64,000 bases of DNA from Kordia zhangzhouensis (GTDB lineage Bacteria > Bacteroidota > Bacteroidia > Flavobacteriales > Flavobacteriaceae). The first letter of the stretch is position 1. Every line of letters starts with the position of its first letter. The stretch is from NCBI RefSeq assembly GCF_001005305.1, contig NZ_LBMH01000004.1, positions 62,001 to 126,000 on the forward strand, written 5' to 3'. Shown here piece by piece: positions 42,595 through 52,019 of the stretch. The notes beneath the pieces are model-generated. The model saw nothing but the letters and a program-made list of their open reading frames with translations, was not told the DNA's origin and did not search any database. Position numbers and translations under genes: made by a program.

Positions 42595-43053
42595 TTACAT
42601 AGGAATATCGTTTTTTATACGATGAATCGTTTCATTTACGAATTCTGAAAACGTATATCCGTTAGGTTTTATAAATTCCATGTCAAAAGTTTCTGCAAAA
42701 GGAATAAACACATAGACATTCGGATCTTCTACTTCTTCATCCAAGTAGATAAATAAGTAACAATCTGCCGTATTATCAAAGGCAAAGAAAGGACGTTCAG
42801 TACTTTGATTTTCGTCGGCTAGATCTTTTAGCATTCTTTTTTGCATCGCTTCAAACCCTTTTCCCCAGTCGTCAAAAGGAATATTGCTAAAATTACCTCC
42901 TAAATATAGATACTCTCTAAAAGCTTTGGGAAACCTATTTTCATAATTGTATACTGATTCTAAATGTTTTATTTCCTCAAGGTTCATTCCTTCATTAACA
43001 AAACCATATAGCTTAGGGTTTTTTACCATTTGTTGCATGTATTCTATTTCCAT
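42595..43053 (-). CDS. SMI1/KNR4 (SUKH) family protein, copy 1
   Basis: A 152-residue protein of the SUKH fold: INLE-type start MNLEEIKHLESVYNYENRFP, then AFREYLYLGGNFSN, FFAFDNTADCYLFIYLDEEV and the C-terminal helix FVNETIHRIK. SUKH proteins are commonly immunity proteins against toxins of polymorphic and contact-dependent systems. No toxin gene is beside it. It is related to the next gene (PKAFREYLYLGG against PRAFREFLHIGG). Confidence 0.85.
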   Translation of the reverse strand: MEIEYMQQMVKNPKLYGFVNEGMNLEEIKHLESVYNYENRFPKAFREYLYLGGNFSNIPFDDWGKGFEAMQKRMLKDLADENQSTERPFFAFDNTADCYLFIYLDEEVEDPNVYVFIPFAETFDMEFIKPNGYTFSEFVNETIHRIKNDIPM

Positions 43054-43125
43054 TGGATTGTGTTATTTTACTTTGCCAAATGGGTCTTGTGTGTCGTTTC
43101 TATTAAGAATAGTTTATAACTAAAT

Positions 43126-43617
43126 TTACCAAGGTTGTAAGCCTTTCAAAGCATTGTCAACGAGGTAATGTATCATTTCGTTAAATATAGTAAATGGCGT
43201 CTTCCATAAATTTTCACCTTCATCAGTATCATAAGCTTCATCAATAGATATATTCCAAGGCTGAGGATCATCGCCTTCATCTAAATATATAAAAGAAAAA
43301 ACGTTGCCTTCAAAACTATGATAGGTTAAAAAAGGTCTGTGTATTTGTATTCCCCTTCCTTGAATGCGTAATTTACCTCCTTTAGTCATTCTATCGTAGA
43401 GTCCATCAATAGGACCATTAATTCCCAAGCCATCATATTTACCACCTATATGTAAAAACTCTCTAAATGCTCTGGGAAAAGAACTTCCTTCATTTAATAT
43501 GTGTTCAAGATTTTCGATATCTTTTAAAGATAGACCTTCTGGATTCCACTTATTTGTGGGATAATTTTTTAATGTGTCTTTTACATGAAAGTATTTTTTT
43601 AAATATTGTATCTCCAC
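43126..43617 (-). CDS. SMI1/KNR4 (SUKH) family protein, copy 2
   Basis: A 163-residue SUKH protein from a GTG start at 43615-43617. Motifs match copy 1: LSLKDIENLEHILNEGSSFP, AFREFLHIGGKYDG, FLTYHSFEGNVFSFIYLDEG and IFNEMIHYLV. The two copies are 72 bases apart on the same strand and probably arose by duplication. Immunity is the likely role by family; the toxin target is unknown. Confidence 0.85.
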   Translation of the reverse strand: MEIQYLKKYFHVKDTLKNYPTNKWNPEGLSLKDIENLEHILNEGSSFPRAFREFLHIGGKYDGLGINGPIDGLYDRMTKGGKLRIQGRGIQIHRPFLTYHSFEGNVFSFIYLDEGDDPQPWNISIDEAYDTDEGENLWKTPFTIFNEMIHYLVDNALKGLQPW

Positions 43618-43828
43618 AGTTTAGTTTTTTAGACTCTTGTATAATTGATTACCTGTATTTTATATTTTCACCACCATAAATCAAGAGTTTCATCATTTTT
43701 CCTTTTGATTACACAAAACCTTTTTAAAATTAGCAGTTCCCGTTGACAAGAGTCACAAGTAAAATATTTTTTTTAGTTTCTATTATAAATTTATAGTTCA
43801 TATCAACTGAAAAACTAGGAATCGATTT

Positions 43829-44056
43829 CTAACTAATTGAATACATTAACTCTAAATCATTGCAAAGTGCTATTATTCTGCCTAAACAATCTTCTTTAAA
43901 TTTAATTTTTATCGTTCCCTCATTTTTATATTTTTCATATATATTGATTACATCTTCAGACGAAGTTATTTCACTTTCATATATACTTAGTGCTTTTAAG
44001 ACTGGCAACACACTATTTACATTTTTCTTTTTTTCTAAACTAATTGTTTTTCCCAT
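43829..44056 (-). CDS. short unknown protein of the accessory patch
   Basis: A 75-residue soluble protein (MGKTISLEKKKNVNSVLPVL) with an alternating charged pattern and no motif I know. Low GC and little codon bias make the call less certain. It lies between SUKH copy 2 and another unknown gene, all on one strand. Confidence 0.55.
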   Translation of the reverse strand: MGKTISLEKKKNVNSVLPVLKALSIYESEITSSEDVINIYEKYKNEGTIKIKFKEDCLGRIIALCNDLELMYSIS

Positions 44057-44114
44057 AAAAAGCCTAAATTGATATCTGATAGTTTCATATTTTTTCTTCT
44101 AATCTTCTCGAAAT

Positions 44115-44693
44115 CTAAGAATCAGGGAACCAAACCCACTTTTCAGGATTAATACGCATTAAAAATTTTGTTGTACTAATTTCTATTCTTGAAATAGGAG
44201 AATCTGTAACCATATAATATACTTCATCAACTGTATCAGATTTTGTAAATTCCTTTTCTTCTAGACCGTTTTCTATTGCATATTGAAGCTCACCTAAATT
44301 CTGAGGAGTTGAAAACTTTATCTCAAATTCTTTTAGGTAATAACAATTTTTTTCAAAATCATCAAATTGCCGCATGAGTATATATTCAAAATCTTTTCTT
44401 TGTAAGACATTCTTAGGAGCATATCTATCAATTTCGTCATCTATTCCTTCAGGATATTCATAATCTATTTCGAAGGAATTTTTATTTAAAAGGTTTCTAT
44501 ACCAATACTTCTGTTGCGCATATTGTTCCTTATATGTTATTGTTATAAGCTTACAAACTTCTGGGATAGAAGTTGTATTGATAAACTTTTTGAAATCATC
44601 AATCATTGGCCATAAGGCTATATACTCTTCATCCTTTGCATCAAGGATTTGTTTTACTGGATAATAAAAAAACTCTAAATCTAATTTAATCAT
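44115..44693 (-). CDS. unknown protein of the accessory patch
   Basis: A 192-residue soluble protein (MIKLDLEFFYYPVKQILDAK), rich in aromatic and acidic residues, with a C-terminal ISRIEISTTKFLMRINPEKW block. No signal or membrane segment. The overall character, acidic and aromatic, is like immunity proteins but no family can be named. Co-directional with the SUKH genes. Confidence 0.65.
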   Translation of the reverse strand: MIKLDLEFFYYPVKQILDAKDEEYIALWPMIDDFKKFINTTSIPEVCKLITITYKEQYAQQKYWYRNLLNKNSFEIDYEYPEGIDDEIDRYAPKNVLQRKDFEYILMRQFDDFEKNCYYLKEFEIKFSTPQNLGELQYAIENGLEEKEFTKSDTVDEVYYMVTDSPISRIEISTTKFLMRINPEKWVWFPDS

Positions 44694-44756
44694 TGTGAAT
44701 AAGTATCACTAAACTTTATATTACTTATTGAAGTAAATAATTTAAAGTTCCGAACA

Positions 44757-44981
44757 CTACGATTGTGAATTGTTTTTTAAATAATCTTTCCCCTTTGAAG
44801 TTATTAGCAATTGATTTTCTTCCACTAATTTTTCTTTTCTTAATTCTTTTAAAATAGCTACCCAATTTGTATCGTAATCTATTTTAGAATAATAAATTCG
44901 GTCAAATTTACTTCTTCCAAGGTTAGGATTTTGATCTAATATTTCTAATATAATTAATTTTTCTTTCCTACACCATCCCAC
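44757..44981 (-). CDS. small winged-helix-like protein overlapping the DUF58 gene end
   Basis: A 74-residue basic protein from a GTG start at 44979-44981, overlapping the DUF58 stop by 14 bases in the same direction. The pattern WVAILKELRKEKLVEENQLL followed by ITSKGKDYLKN looks like the last helix and wing of a winged-helix domain. Without an ATG, and with the overlap, it could be a translational follower of DUF58 or a remnant of a larger gene. Confidence 0.55.
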   Translation of the reverse strand: MGWCRKEKLIILEILDQNPNLGRSKFDRIYYSKIDYDTNWVAILKELRKEKLVEENQLLITSKGKDYLKNNSQS

Positions 44982-46317
44982 GTGCTTTCATTTCCAAATA
45001 TTTATTAATAGCATCAATAGTGAGGTTTTCGGGCGTGGTGAGAATAGAGTAGATGCCGTATTTTTTGAGTTCGTTGACAATCAAACGTTTTTCAAAAGAG
45101 AACTTTTCTGCAATCACTTTGTCGTATGCTTCTTGAATGGTTGTAGCTTCATTTTCAATTAAGTCGTTCAACTCCGTATTTTTAAAGAAGATTACGACTA
45201 ACAAATGATTCTTTGCAATTCCTTTTAAATACGGCAATTGACGATTCAATGCATCCATGGTTTCAAAGTTCGTATACAGTAAGATGAGGCTGCGATGCTT
45301 TAAATTTCGCTTAATGTCTGCATACAAGCGTCCGTAATCCGATTCGTAAAAATCTGTAGAGATATTATATAATGACTCTAAAATCATGCTCATTTGCGAA
45401 CTTCGTTTTTCGGCAACAACGATGTTTTCTACTTTTTTAGAAAAGGTAAACATACCTGCTTTGTCTTGCTTCTTTAAGATTACATTACTCATAACAAGTG
45501 TTGCATTGATAGCGTAATCTAATAAACTCAATTCATTGAACGGCATTTTCATCACACGTCCTTTATCGATGACCGAATATACTGGTTGCGATTTTTCATC
45601 TTGATACTGATTTACCATCAATTGATTTTGCTTGGCAGTTGCCTTCCAGTTGATTGTTCGCAAATCGTCACCTTGTACGTATTCCTTAATTTGCTCAAAT
45701 TCCATTGTATGTCCAATACGACGAATTTTTTTAATCCCATACATAGTTAAGTGGTTACTGATAGCCAATAACTCGTATTTTTTTAATTGCATAAAAGCAG
45801 GATAGGTAGGCACCATAGCTTGGTTGTCAAAATAAAAACGTCGAGAAGCCAATCCTAATACAGATTTTACAAATATGTTTAATTTTCCAAAGGTATATTC
45901 GCCACGTTCTGTAGGACGTAGCATATATTTCAGTTCTAACGAACTTGAGGCTTTCATCTTTTTTTCTATGGAAAAATCACGGACTTGAAACTGTTCAGGA
46001 ATTTCATCAATAATATCAATATAGATAGGAAATGTATAGTAGTTTTCTACTTGAATATACATTTCATTCTCATCGCCATTGGAGAATTTTTCAGGAGTTC
46101 TGCGTTTGGCATATATTCCTGTTTTTGTCATGTATAGAATAAGAATATCTAATAAGGTAACTGTACAAAAAATCAGAAAAATTAGTTTTGAAGCAAAGAA
46201 AAGTCTCGGAAATAAAAAGCTAATAATGAAACAGAAAATAACAGCCATACAACCGTAAAAGAAACGGTTTTGGAGGTATAATGATGAGAAAAAGCTTTTT
46301 AATTTTGGCACGAGCAA
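44968..46317 (-). CDS. DUF58 domain protein
   Basis: A 449-residue protein with two membrane helices near the N-terminus (FFYGCMAVIFCFIISFLFPR and the segment after it), a beta domain, and the DUF58/vWA-like part with the signature YVQGDDLRTINWKATAKQNQ. DUF58 proteins pair with MoxR ATPases. The frame opens with a TTG at 46315-46317; a GTG at 46309-46311 is an alternative start. The gene follows MoxR by 8 bases. Its 3' end touches the accessory patch. Confidence 0.9.
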   Translation of the reverse strand: MLVPKLKSFFSSLYLQNRFFYGCMAVIFCFIISFLFPRLFFASKLIFLIFCTVTLLDILILYMTKTGIYAKRRTPEKFSNGDENEMYIQVENYYTFPIYIDIIDEIPEQFQVRDFSIEKKMKASSSLELKYMLRPTERGEYTFGKLNIFVKSVLGLASRRFYFDNQAMVPTYPAFMQLKKYELLAISNHLTMYGIKKIRRIGHTMEFEQIKEYVQGDDLRTINWKATAKQNQLMVNQYQDEKSQPVYSVIDKGRVMKMPFNELSLLDYAINATLVMSNVILKKQDKAGMFTFSKKVENIVVAEKRSSQMSMILESLYNISTDFYESDYGRLYADIKRNLKHRSLILLYTNFETMDALNRQLPYLKGIAKNHLLVVIFFKNTELNDLIENEATTIQEAYDKVIAEKFSFEKRLIVNELKKYGIYSILTTPENLTIDAINKYLEMKARGMV

Positions 46318-46325
46318 GTCTTTAT

Positions 46326-47351
46326 TTATCGAGGAATTTCAATGGTTTGAATAATCTGTTGAATAATTTGTTTCGAAGTAACACCTTCCATTTCTCGTTC
46401 AGGAGTTACAATGATACGATGTTGCAACACAGGTACAGCCACAGTCTTTATATCTTCAGGAGTCACAAAATCACGTCCGTTGATAGCAGCAAATGCTTTA
46501 GATGCTTTGAGGATAGCAATAGAAGCTCTTGGAGAAGCTCCAATATATAAAAACTGATTGCTACGTGTGTTAATAATAATTTCTGCTATATACTTAAGTA
46601 AATGCGGTTCTACCACAACATCATTTACGAGAGTTTGGTATTTGGTAATTTGCTCTTTGGTTAAAAAAGAATGTACTTTATCTATTTTATTAGCTTCTTT
46701 AAGGTCATGTTCACGTACAATAATTTCAACTTCTTCTTCTAAAGAAGGATAGTCAACATTAATTTTAAAGAGAAAACGATCCAATTGCGCTTCAGGCAAA
46801 CGATAGGTTCCTTCTTGTTCTATTGGGTTTTGTGTTGCTAAAACCATAAAAGGTGCTTCCAAACTATACTTGGTACCATCCATAGTAATTTGACGCTCTT
46901 CCATTACTTCAAATAAAGCTGCTTGAGTTTTTGCCGGCGCACGATTGATTTCATCAATCAATAACATATTGGTAAATACAGGTCCTTTTTTGAATTCAAA
47001 TTCAGATTTTTTCATATCGAAGATAGACGTTCCTAAAATATCACTTGGCATTAGGTCTGGAGTAAACTGAATACGGCCAAAATCTACTGTTAGAGACTTT
47101 GCCAACAACTTTGCTGTGATTGTTTTGGCAACGCCAGGCACACCTTCTATCAATACGTGACCTTTGGCGAGTAGTGCAGTAATAAGCATATCAATCATTC
47201 CTTTTTGCCCTACAATTACTTTGGAAAGTTCTGTGCGTATTTGTTGAATTCCTTCTTGTAATTCGGTCAAGTCTATACGATTGGTAAACGATAAAGGCGT
47301 TTCTTGTTCGTTACTAGCTTGTAATTCATTGTTTTCTTCTGTAAAATCCAT
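46326..47351 (-). CDS. MoxR-family AAA ATPase
   Basis: A 341-residue AAA+ chaperone-like ATPase. Walker A GVPGVAKTITAKLLAK, Walker B LLIDEINRAPAKTQAALFE, the sensor LATQNPIEQEGTYRLPEAQL, and the C-terminal lid RASIAILKASKAFAAINGRD. MoxR ATPases work with vWA/DUF58 partners to mature or assemble envelope complexes. Central gene of a six-gene operon from SpoIIM to DUF58. Confidence 0.95.
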   Translation of the reverse strand: MDFTEENNELQASNEQETPLSFTNRIDLTELQEGIQQIRTELSKVIVGQKGMIDMLITALLAKGHVLIEGVPGVAKTITAKLLAKSLTVDFGRIQFTPDLMPSDILGTSIFDMKKSEFEFKKGPVFTNMLLIDEINRAPAKTQAALFEVMEERQITMDGTKYSLEAPFMVLATQNPIEQEGTYRLPEAQLDRFLFKINVDYPSLEEEVEIIVREHDLKEANKIDKVHSFLTKEQITKYQTLVNDVVVEPHLLKYIAEIIINTRSNQFLYIGASPRASIAILKASKAFAAINGRDFVTPEDIKTVAVPVLQHRIIVTPEREMEGVTSKQIIQQIIQTIEIPR

Positions 47352-47376
47352 ATAATGAATGTATTATATTGTGAGT

Positions 47377-48582
47377 TTATCTCTTTTTAAAATCTTCGAT
47401 GGCTTTTGTGATGTTCAATACATCATTTTCATCATAAAAAAGCTTCTTTTGAAGGATTTGTATGAGTTTGACCAATCGTTCAATTTCTTCTTTCGGTTTT
47501 CCTGTTTTTTGGGACAATCGTGTACAGAACTTTTCGTCTAGTACCTGTGTGTCCATTAAGTATTCAGTTCGTAAATGTTCTAAGAAATAGGTAATTTTCT
47601 TTTGTACGACATTCTCGTGATCTTTGGTTTCGTAAAAGAGGTTTCCAATAGTTTTGGTAAAATCGACCGTAGTATTCGGAAGAGGGTTTATTACTTTTAC
47701 GATGCGTTGTTTTCGTTTGGCATTAAAAACAATAAAAATGATTAAAAAAAGCAATGCGATGTACCATGCCCAACGTAAGGCAGGTTGTTGCAAGATGAAT
47801 CGCAACCTTGATTTACTGATGCCTTCTCCATTTTGTATTTTGTTGGGAGAGTCAAAGAAAATATCTTTTTTAGGAATGTATCCCAAAACGGCTTCTACAT
47901 ATTTATGACGGTCATCTTTGAGCAAATGAAAGTTTGTAAACACAGCTGGTTGAGTGTGTAATAGAAGTGCTCCATCTCCAAATGGAATCTTGATAAAATT
48001 TGTGCGAGTGCTATCTTTTTCAAACTTATGAAAACCTAAAGGAATGGTATATGTCGTATCAATACTTGAAAAGTAAATATTCTTTATCCCTTTAGTAGCA
48101 GTAATGTTATTATATTTTAGTGTATAGTTTGCAAACGACAAGTCAGCTTTGGTCGATTTTTCAAACTTATATTCTGTAGTAAAGTTGAGCGAGTCTTTCA
48201 AAAAATCTGGAATTTCCCGAGAGGAGATGAATACTGTATTACCTTCATATGCAAAGTCTAGCAATTCTTTTAATGAAGGTTCGTCCATATAAGAGTCAGG
48301 ATTAATGTTCAGGTATGTACCATTAATTTTGAACTTATACATGTCCCAATCATAATTTGCATTGAAAAATTCGTATGGAGTTCGGTAAATGTTTTTGATT
48401 TTTCCTTCATCAATAACATTAGCCAATTCTTTGTGAAATACTTCTAAATCAAAAGGTTTTGTTTGTCGTTCGTTATAAGTTTCACGCCAATCAATCGTAG
48501 CCGGACTTGATACTTCAAAAAACATTGCTGCAATGATAATGAAGATTAAAACTCCTAAATATATTTTTAGCGTACGATTCAT
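47377..48582 (-). CDS. DUF4350 domain membrane protein
   Basis: A 401-residue protein: membrane helix at about residues 8-24 (YLGVLIFIIIAAMFFEV), an extracytoplasmic domain with FEGNTVFISSREIPDFLKDS-like DUF4350 features, a second helix near residue 280 (WAWYIALLFLIIFIVFNAKR), and a cytoplasmic tail with helical repeats. It overlaps the next gene upstream by 4 bases (ATGA). Common in MoxR-DUF58 clusters of Bacteroidetes; function unknown. Confidence 0.85.
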   Translation of the reverse strand: MNRTLKIYLGVLIFIIIAAMFFEVSSPATIDWRETYNERQTKPFDLEVFHKELANVIDEGKIKNIYRTPYEFFNANYDWDMYKFKINGTYLNINPDSYMDEPSLKELLDFAYEGNTVFISSREIPDFLKDSLNFTTEYKFEKSTKADLSFANYTLKYNNITATKGIKNIYFSSIDTTYTIPLGFHKFEKDSTRTNFIKIPFGDGALLLHTQPAVFTNFHLLKDDRHKYVEAVLGYIPKKDIFFDSPNKIQNGEGISKSRLRFILQQPALRWAWYIALLFLIIFIVFNAKRKQRIVKVINPLPNTTVDFTKTIGNLFYETKDHENVVQKKITYFLEHLRTEYLMDTQVLDEKFCTRLSQKTGKPKEEIERLVKLIQILQKKLFYDENDVLNITKAIEDFKKR

Positions 48583-49340
48583 GCGGCCATATTTTTAAGA
48601 AGAAATGTGAACGATGAAGCAGCTTTTTCATATTGTTGCTGATCAATAGTAAACTCACCATACCAAATATAATTGTACAAGTAGGAAGTATACAGAAAAT
48701 GTTCATTTATGAACGAGTCAGTTATTTCAGAAGCATAGTCAAAATTTGTTTTATCAGGATCATACGAAATGATACCGGCGGTACTCATTTTTTTTAGCAT
48801 ATCCAAGTAGTGATAACGAATTGCATAGCGATAGTTCCCTTCATTTACAGCATCCTCAATCAATTTTTGAAAGTTGGTAACATGAATATCTGTTGCAATA
48901 TCTTCATGACGAATACCTTTTTTATCTGAACGTTTACCAAAAACCCAACGTCCTTCACCATTCATAAGTGCTTTTACAATGAAAAAAACAACGAGGATAA
49001 CAACTAATACATAGAAAATGTTAATCATATCATCTATAAAGTTGGAAGCTTCTTGACGTGAACCTAAATTAAATAAGTCTTGAACAGATTTTTCTAGCCA
49101 ATCGATAAAATTTCCCAGCCAGCCTTCTGACTTTTCTTGTTCGTATTTATAATCACTACTGGTATAGCGATCTTTAAAATTTTCATCAAATTTTTGAGGA
49201 GAAACGTTGCTGGTGTCTTCTATAACAGTTTGCTGTGATTGTGTTTTAGGCATATTAGTATTCATCCCCATCAAAAAAGAAGGAACTGTAATAGTGACTA
49301 GTAGTCCACATGCATGTATGTATCGAATAAAGCTACGCAT
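48579..49340 (-). CDS. DUF4129 domain membrane protein
   Basis: A 253-residue protein with N-terminal signal (MRSFIRYIHACGLLVTITVP), a periplasmic linker, a membrane helix at about 105-127 (MINIFYVLVVILVVFFIVKA) and the C-terminal DUF4129 block (RYAIRYHYLDMLKKMSTAGI, EFTIDQQQYEKAASSFTFLL). Part of the MoxR operon; overlaps the DUF4350 gene by 4 bases. Confidence 0.85.
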   Translation of the reverse strand: MRSFIRYIHACGLLVTITVPSFLMGMNTNMPKTQSQQTVIEDTSNVSPQKFDENFKDRYTSSDYKYEQEKSEGWLGNFIDWLEKSVQDLFNLGSRQEASNFIDDMINIFYVLVVILVVFFIVKALMNGEGRWVFGKRSDKKGIRHEDIATDIHVTNFQKLIEDAVNEGNYRYAIRYHYLDMLKKMSTAGIISYDPDKTNFDYASEITDSFINEHFLYTSYLYNYIWYGEFTIDQQQYEKAASSFTFLLKNMAA

Positions 49341-49342
49341 TC

Positions 49343-50293
49343 TTAGTCATCAGAACCTATTTGATCAATTGTACTTTGTGTATTTATATTTTCTCTTTCT
49401 TCTTTGAGACCGAAATAAATGATAGCTTGATTGATTTGTAAAACGGCAGAAACCAGATAGTTAACCAGATATGAAATGATTTGTATGGTAAAGATGAAGA
49501 TAAATGTAAAAGACCATCTATCAAGATCATAAATGTTTGTCGGTTCTTCTAAAGAAGTGACACCTAAAATCATCGAGATTACAAACTCAATCATGCCAAA
49601 AATTGATTGAAATATAATTGACATAAGCATAAAAACAGCTACAGTTCCAATAGCAGGAAAAAACTTTTGAAAGCATAAATTCAAGCTATAGCTGAAACAA
49701 TCAAATACTTTCTTATTGTTTGATAGAATGTATTCCATTAAAGCAGAATGATAAAATAAAGTAATCAACGCAACTACAAAAAGTATGAATGGGATTCCGA
49801 TGATTGTTATAGACAAGATTAATGAAATAATTCCTGCTACTATAATGGCAGGAATAGACACTACAATGGCCGCTAAAATATATTTGAAAAGCTTTCCAAT
49901 ATTGGCTTTTAATTCAGTTACTATTTCATTGACCATAAAATTTGCTCCACTATGTTTTTGATAAAGCTTAAAGTAAATAGGAATGAAAGCATAATTTAAA
50001 ATACCTACAATTAACCCTACAATTATAAAAATAATAGCATAGGTAATAATTGAGGCAGAATGTTGATTTAAATAATTTGTGAGCGCTTCAGGATTTCTGT
50101 TTAGTACGAAATCTTGCACAAAAATATCACTATATACTTGTATAAAGATAATTGACATGGCTATGAGAATCAATAAAAATACACCATTTACAATGATGTA
50201 GTTCCTAAAGAAGTGTTTTCCATGTAATCGTAAAAAGTCAAACGTATCTTTAAAATACGCACTAAAATTTCTTGCTTTATAAAGTTGAAACAT
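49343..50293 (-). CDS. polytopic membrane protein of the MoxR operon
   Basis: A 316-residue protein with about six membrane helices (IVNGVFLLILIAMSIIFIQV, SIITYAIIFIIVGLIVGILN, IIVAGIISLILSITIIGIPF and others), and little soluble sequence. Members of this kind in Bacteroidetes MoxR clusters are hypothetical. Overlaps the SpoIIM gene by 17 bases at its start, and ends two bases before the DUF4129 start. Confidence 0.82.
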   Translation of the reverse strand: MFQLYKARNFSAYFKDTFDFLRLHGKHFFRNYIIVNGVFLLILIAMSIIFIQVYSDIFVQDFVLNRNPEALTNYLNQHSASIITYAIIFIIVGLIVGILNYAFIPIYFKLYQKHSGANFMVNEIVTELKANIGKLFKYILAAIVVSIPAIIVAGIISLILSITIIGIPFILFVVALITLFYHSALMEYILSNNKKVFDCFSYSLNLCFQKFFPAIGTVAVFMLMSIIFQSIFGMIEFVISMILGVTSLEEPTNIYDLDRWSFTFIFIFTIQIISYLVNYLVSAVLQINQAIIYFGLKEERENINTQSTIDQIGSDD

Positions 50294-51254
50294 TCGCTCT
50301 TAATTTTTTGTGTATGATATGTGGGTAAATCAAATAATAATATGAAATGATACTTAATGTTACAAGTATGATTCCGACAGAAAGCCAATTAGGCATACTG
50401 TTGGAATACCTAGTTACAAAACCTTCCAAAAAGCCCGCAGCAAAGGTAAAAGGAAATGTACTGATTAATATTTTTATACCGTTTTTAAGTCCCATTTTAA
50501 AAGAAGTCATCCGTGAGTATGTTTTAGGAAACAGGATACTAGCACCGAGAAGCAATCCAGCAGCTCCTTCAATCACAATTGCAAAGATTTCCATAGCACC
50601 ATGAATCCAAATTCCTCGAACACTTTCCCATAAAACTCCTTGTTCGTGAAAAAAGTATTGAAATGAACCAAGCATAATACCATTCACCATTAAAATATAT
50701 CCTGTACCAAAACCGCCAAATACACCATATAAAAAGGATTGAATACCTACATATAAATTGTTCAGCGTAATTCCGATAAAACTTCCCCAGTTACTACCGC
50801 TTTTGTATATGGCTACAGGATCTCCATTTTCAATGTTTTCAAGAGTTGTGTTTACATAATTATCACCTAAAATAAGCCGAACAAACGAATCGTCATAAGC
50901 AGCAGAAACAGCTCCTATTGTTACAAACACGCCAAAGATTAAAAAAGCATATAATACATAGCGACGAAATTGGTACATGATTAAAGGAACTTCGGTTTTC
51001 CAAAAAGAAATAAAACGATTGCTTTTTTCTCGCTTGGTTCTGTAAATACGTTGAAAAGCTGCCGCCGCAAGTTGATTCAAATAACCAATCGTTTTACTTT
51101 TAGGGTAATACGTTTGTGCATACGCCAAATCATTCATCAATTGTATGTATAATGATGAAAGTGTATCTGGATTTTTGAATTGATTATTGTAAATGGTTTT
51201 TTCAAAGTTTAACCATTTTTCTTTATTTTGCTTGATGAATGCAACTTCTCTCAT
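50277..51254 (-). CDS. SpoIIM-family membrane protein
   Basis: About 325 residues from the ATG at 51252-51254 (MREVAFIKQNKEKWLNFEKT). A soluble N-terminal helical part is followed by five or six membrane helices including the SpoIIM-type GFGTGYILMVNGIMLGSFQY and HGAMEIFAIVIEGAAGLLLG. The frame begins seven codons earlier. First gene of the MoxR operon and divergent from the RDD gene with only 24 bases between starts. Confidence 0.9.
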   Translation of the reverse strand: MREVAFIKQNKEKWLNFEKTIYNNQFKNPDTLSSLYIQLMNDLAYAQTYYPKSKTIGYLNQLAAAAFQRIYRTKREKSNRFISFWKTEVPLIMYQFRRYVLYAFLIFGVFVTIGAVSAAYDDSFVRLILGDNYVNTTLENIENGDPVAIYKSGSNWGSFIGITLNNLYVGIQSFLYGVFGGFGTGYILMVNGIMLGSFQYFFHEQGVLWESVRGIWIHGAMEIFAIVIEGAAGLLLGASILFPKTYSRMTSFKMGLKNGIKILISTFPFTFAAGFLEGFVTRYSNSMPNWLSVGIILVTLSIISYYYLIYPHIIHKKLRANVSTL

Positions 51255-51278
51255 AAGTATGCTAAAATAAAACATTAT

Positions 51279-52019
51279 ATGTCAGAGATACAAATTAATA
51301 CTACGCAAAATGTAAATATCGATTTTACATTAGCATCAGTGGGAGAACGAATTGTAGCACACTTGATAGATATGCTTATTAAAGTTTCGTATGGAACCAT
51401 TGTTTGGTGGGTAATGTCGTCACTTTACTATGATAGTGGGTTTATGCAAGATTGGGATCAATGGTCAGTGATTTCTGTGTGGGTTTTATTACTTTTTCCA
51501 GCAATTTTTTACACCTTAATTTTAGAATCGTTGTTTGAAGGACAAACGCTTGGAAAGAAAGCATTAAAAATACGAGTTGTAAAAATTGATGGGTATCAAG
51601 CTTCATTTATTGATTACTTGATTCGGTGGTTTTTTCGTATCATTGATTTGAATATACTGAGTGGTTTTATTGCAATGATTACTGTAATTGTAAGTGAAAA
51701 AGGGCAACGTTTGGGTGATATGACTGCTGGAACTTCTGTGATTTCTTTAAAAAATAAAATACGTATCTCACATACCATTTTGGAAGAAATAGGAGATAAT
51801 TATAAACCGCAGTATCCGTCTGTAATTAAATTATCAGACAACGATATGCGCATTATCAAAGAAACTTATTTGATAGCCAAAAAAGGAAAGGATTTTGATA
51901 CACTCAACAAATTGAGAGCTAAAATTGAAGAAGTGATAGATACTAAATCTTCTGAAAAAACAACTTCTTTTATTGACATCATTATCAAAGATTACAATTT
52001 TTACACGCAAAACATGTAA
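51279..52019 (+). CDS. RDD family membrane protein
   Basis: A 246-residue protein from the ATG at 51279 (MSEIQINTTQNVNIDFTLAS). The RDD domain includes VGERIVAHLIDMLIKVSYGT (Arg, Asp, Asp positions), LFEGQTLGKKALKIRVVKID and QRLGDMTAGTSVIS, with about three membrane helices. Such proteins are often beside SpoIIM and MoxR genes, as here, in divergent orientation. The frame begins 17 codons earlier inside the SpoIIM gene. Its stop overlaps the start of the UPF0126 gene by one base. Confidence 0.9.
   Translation: MSEIQINTTQNVNIDFTLASVGERIVAHLIDMLIKVSYGTIVWWVMSSLYYDSGFMQDWDQWSVISVWVLLLFPAIFYTLILESLFEGQTLGKKALKIRVVKIDGYQASFIDYLIRWFFRIIDLNILSGFIAMITVIVSEKGQRLGDMTAGTSVISLKNKIRISHTILEEIGDNYKPQYPSVIKLSDNDMRIIKETYLIAKKGKDFDTLNKLRAKIEEVIDTKSSEKTTSFIDIIIKDYNFYTQNM

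Noticed and set aside
42595-44693. Toxin gene of a polymorphic toxin system
   Set aside because: None of the frames has toxin domains, Rhs/VgrG repeats or a secretion signal; only immunity-like proteins are seen.
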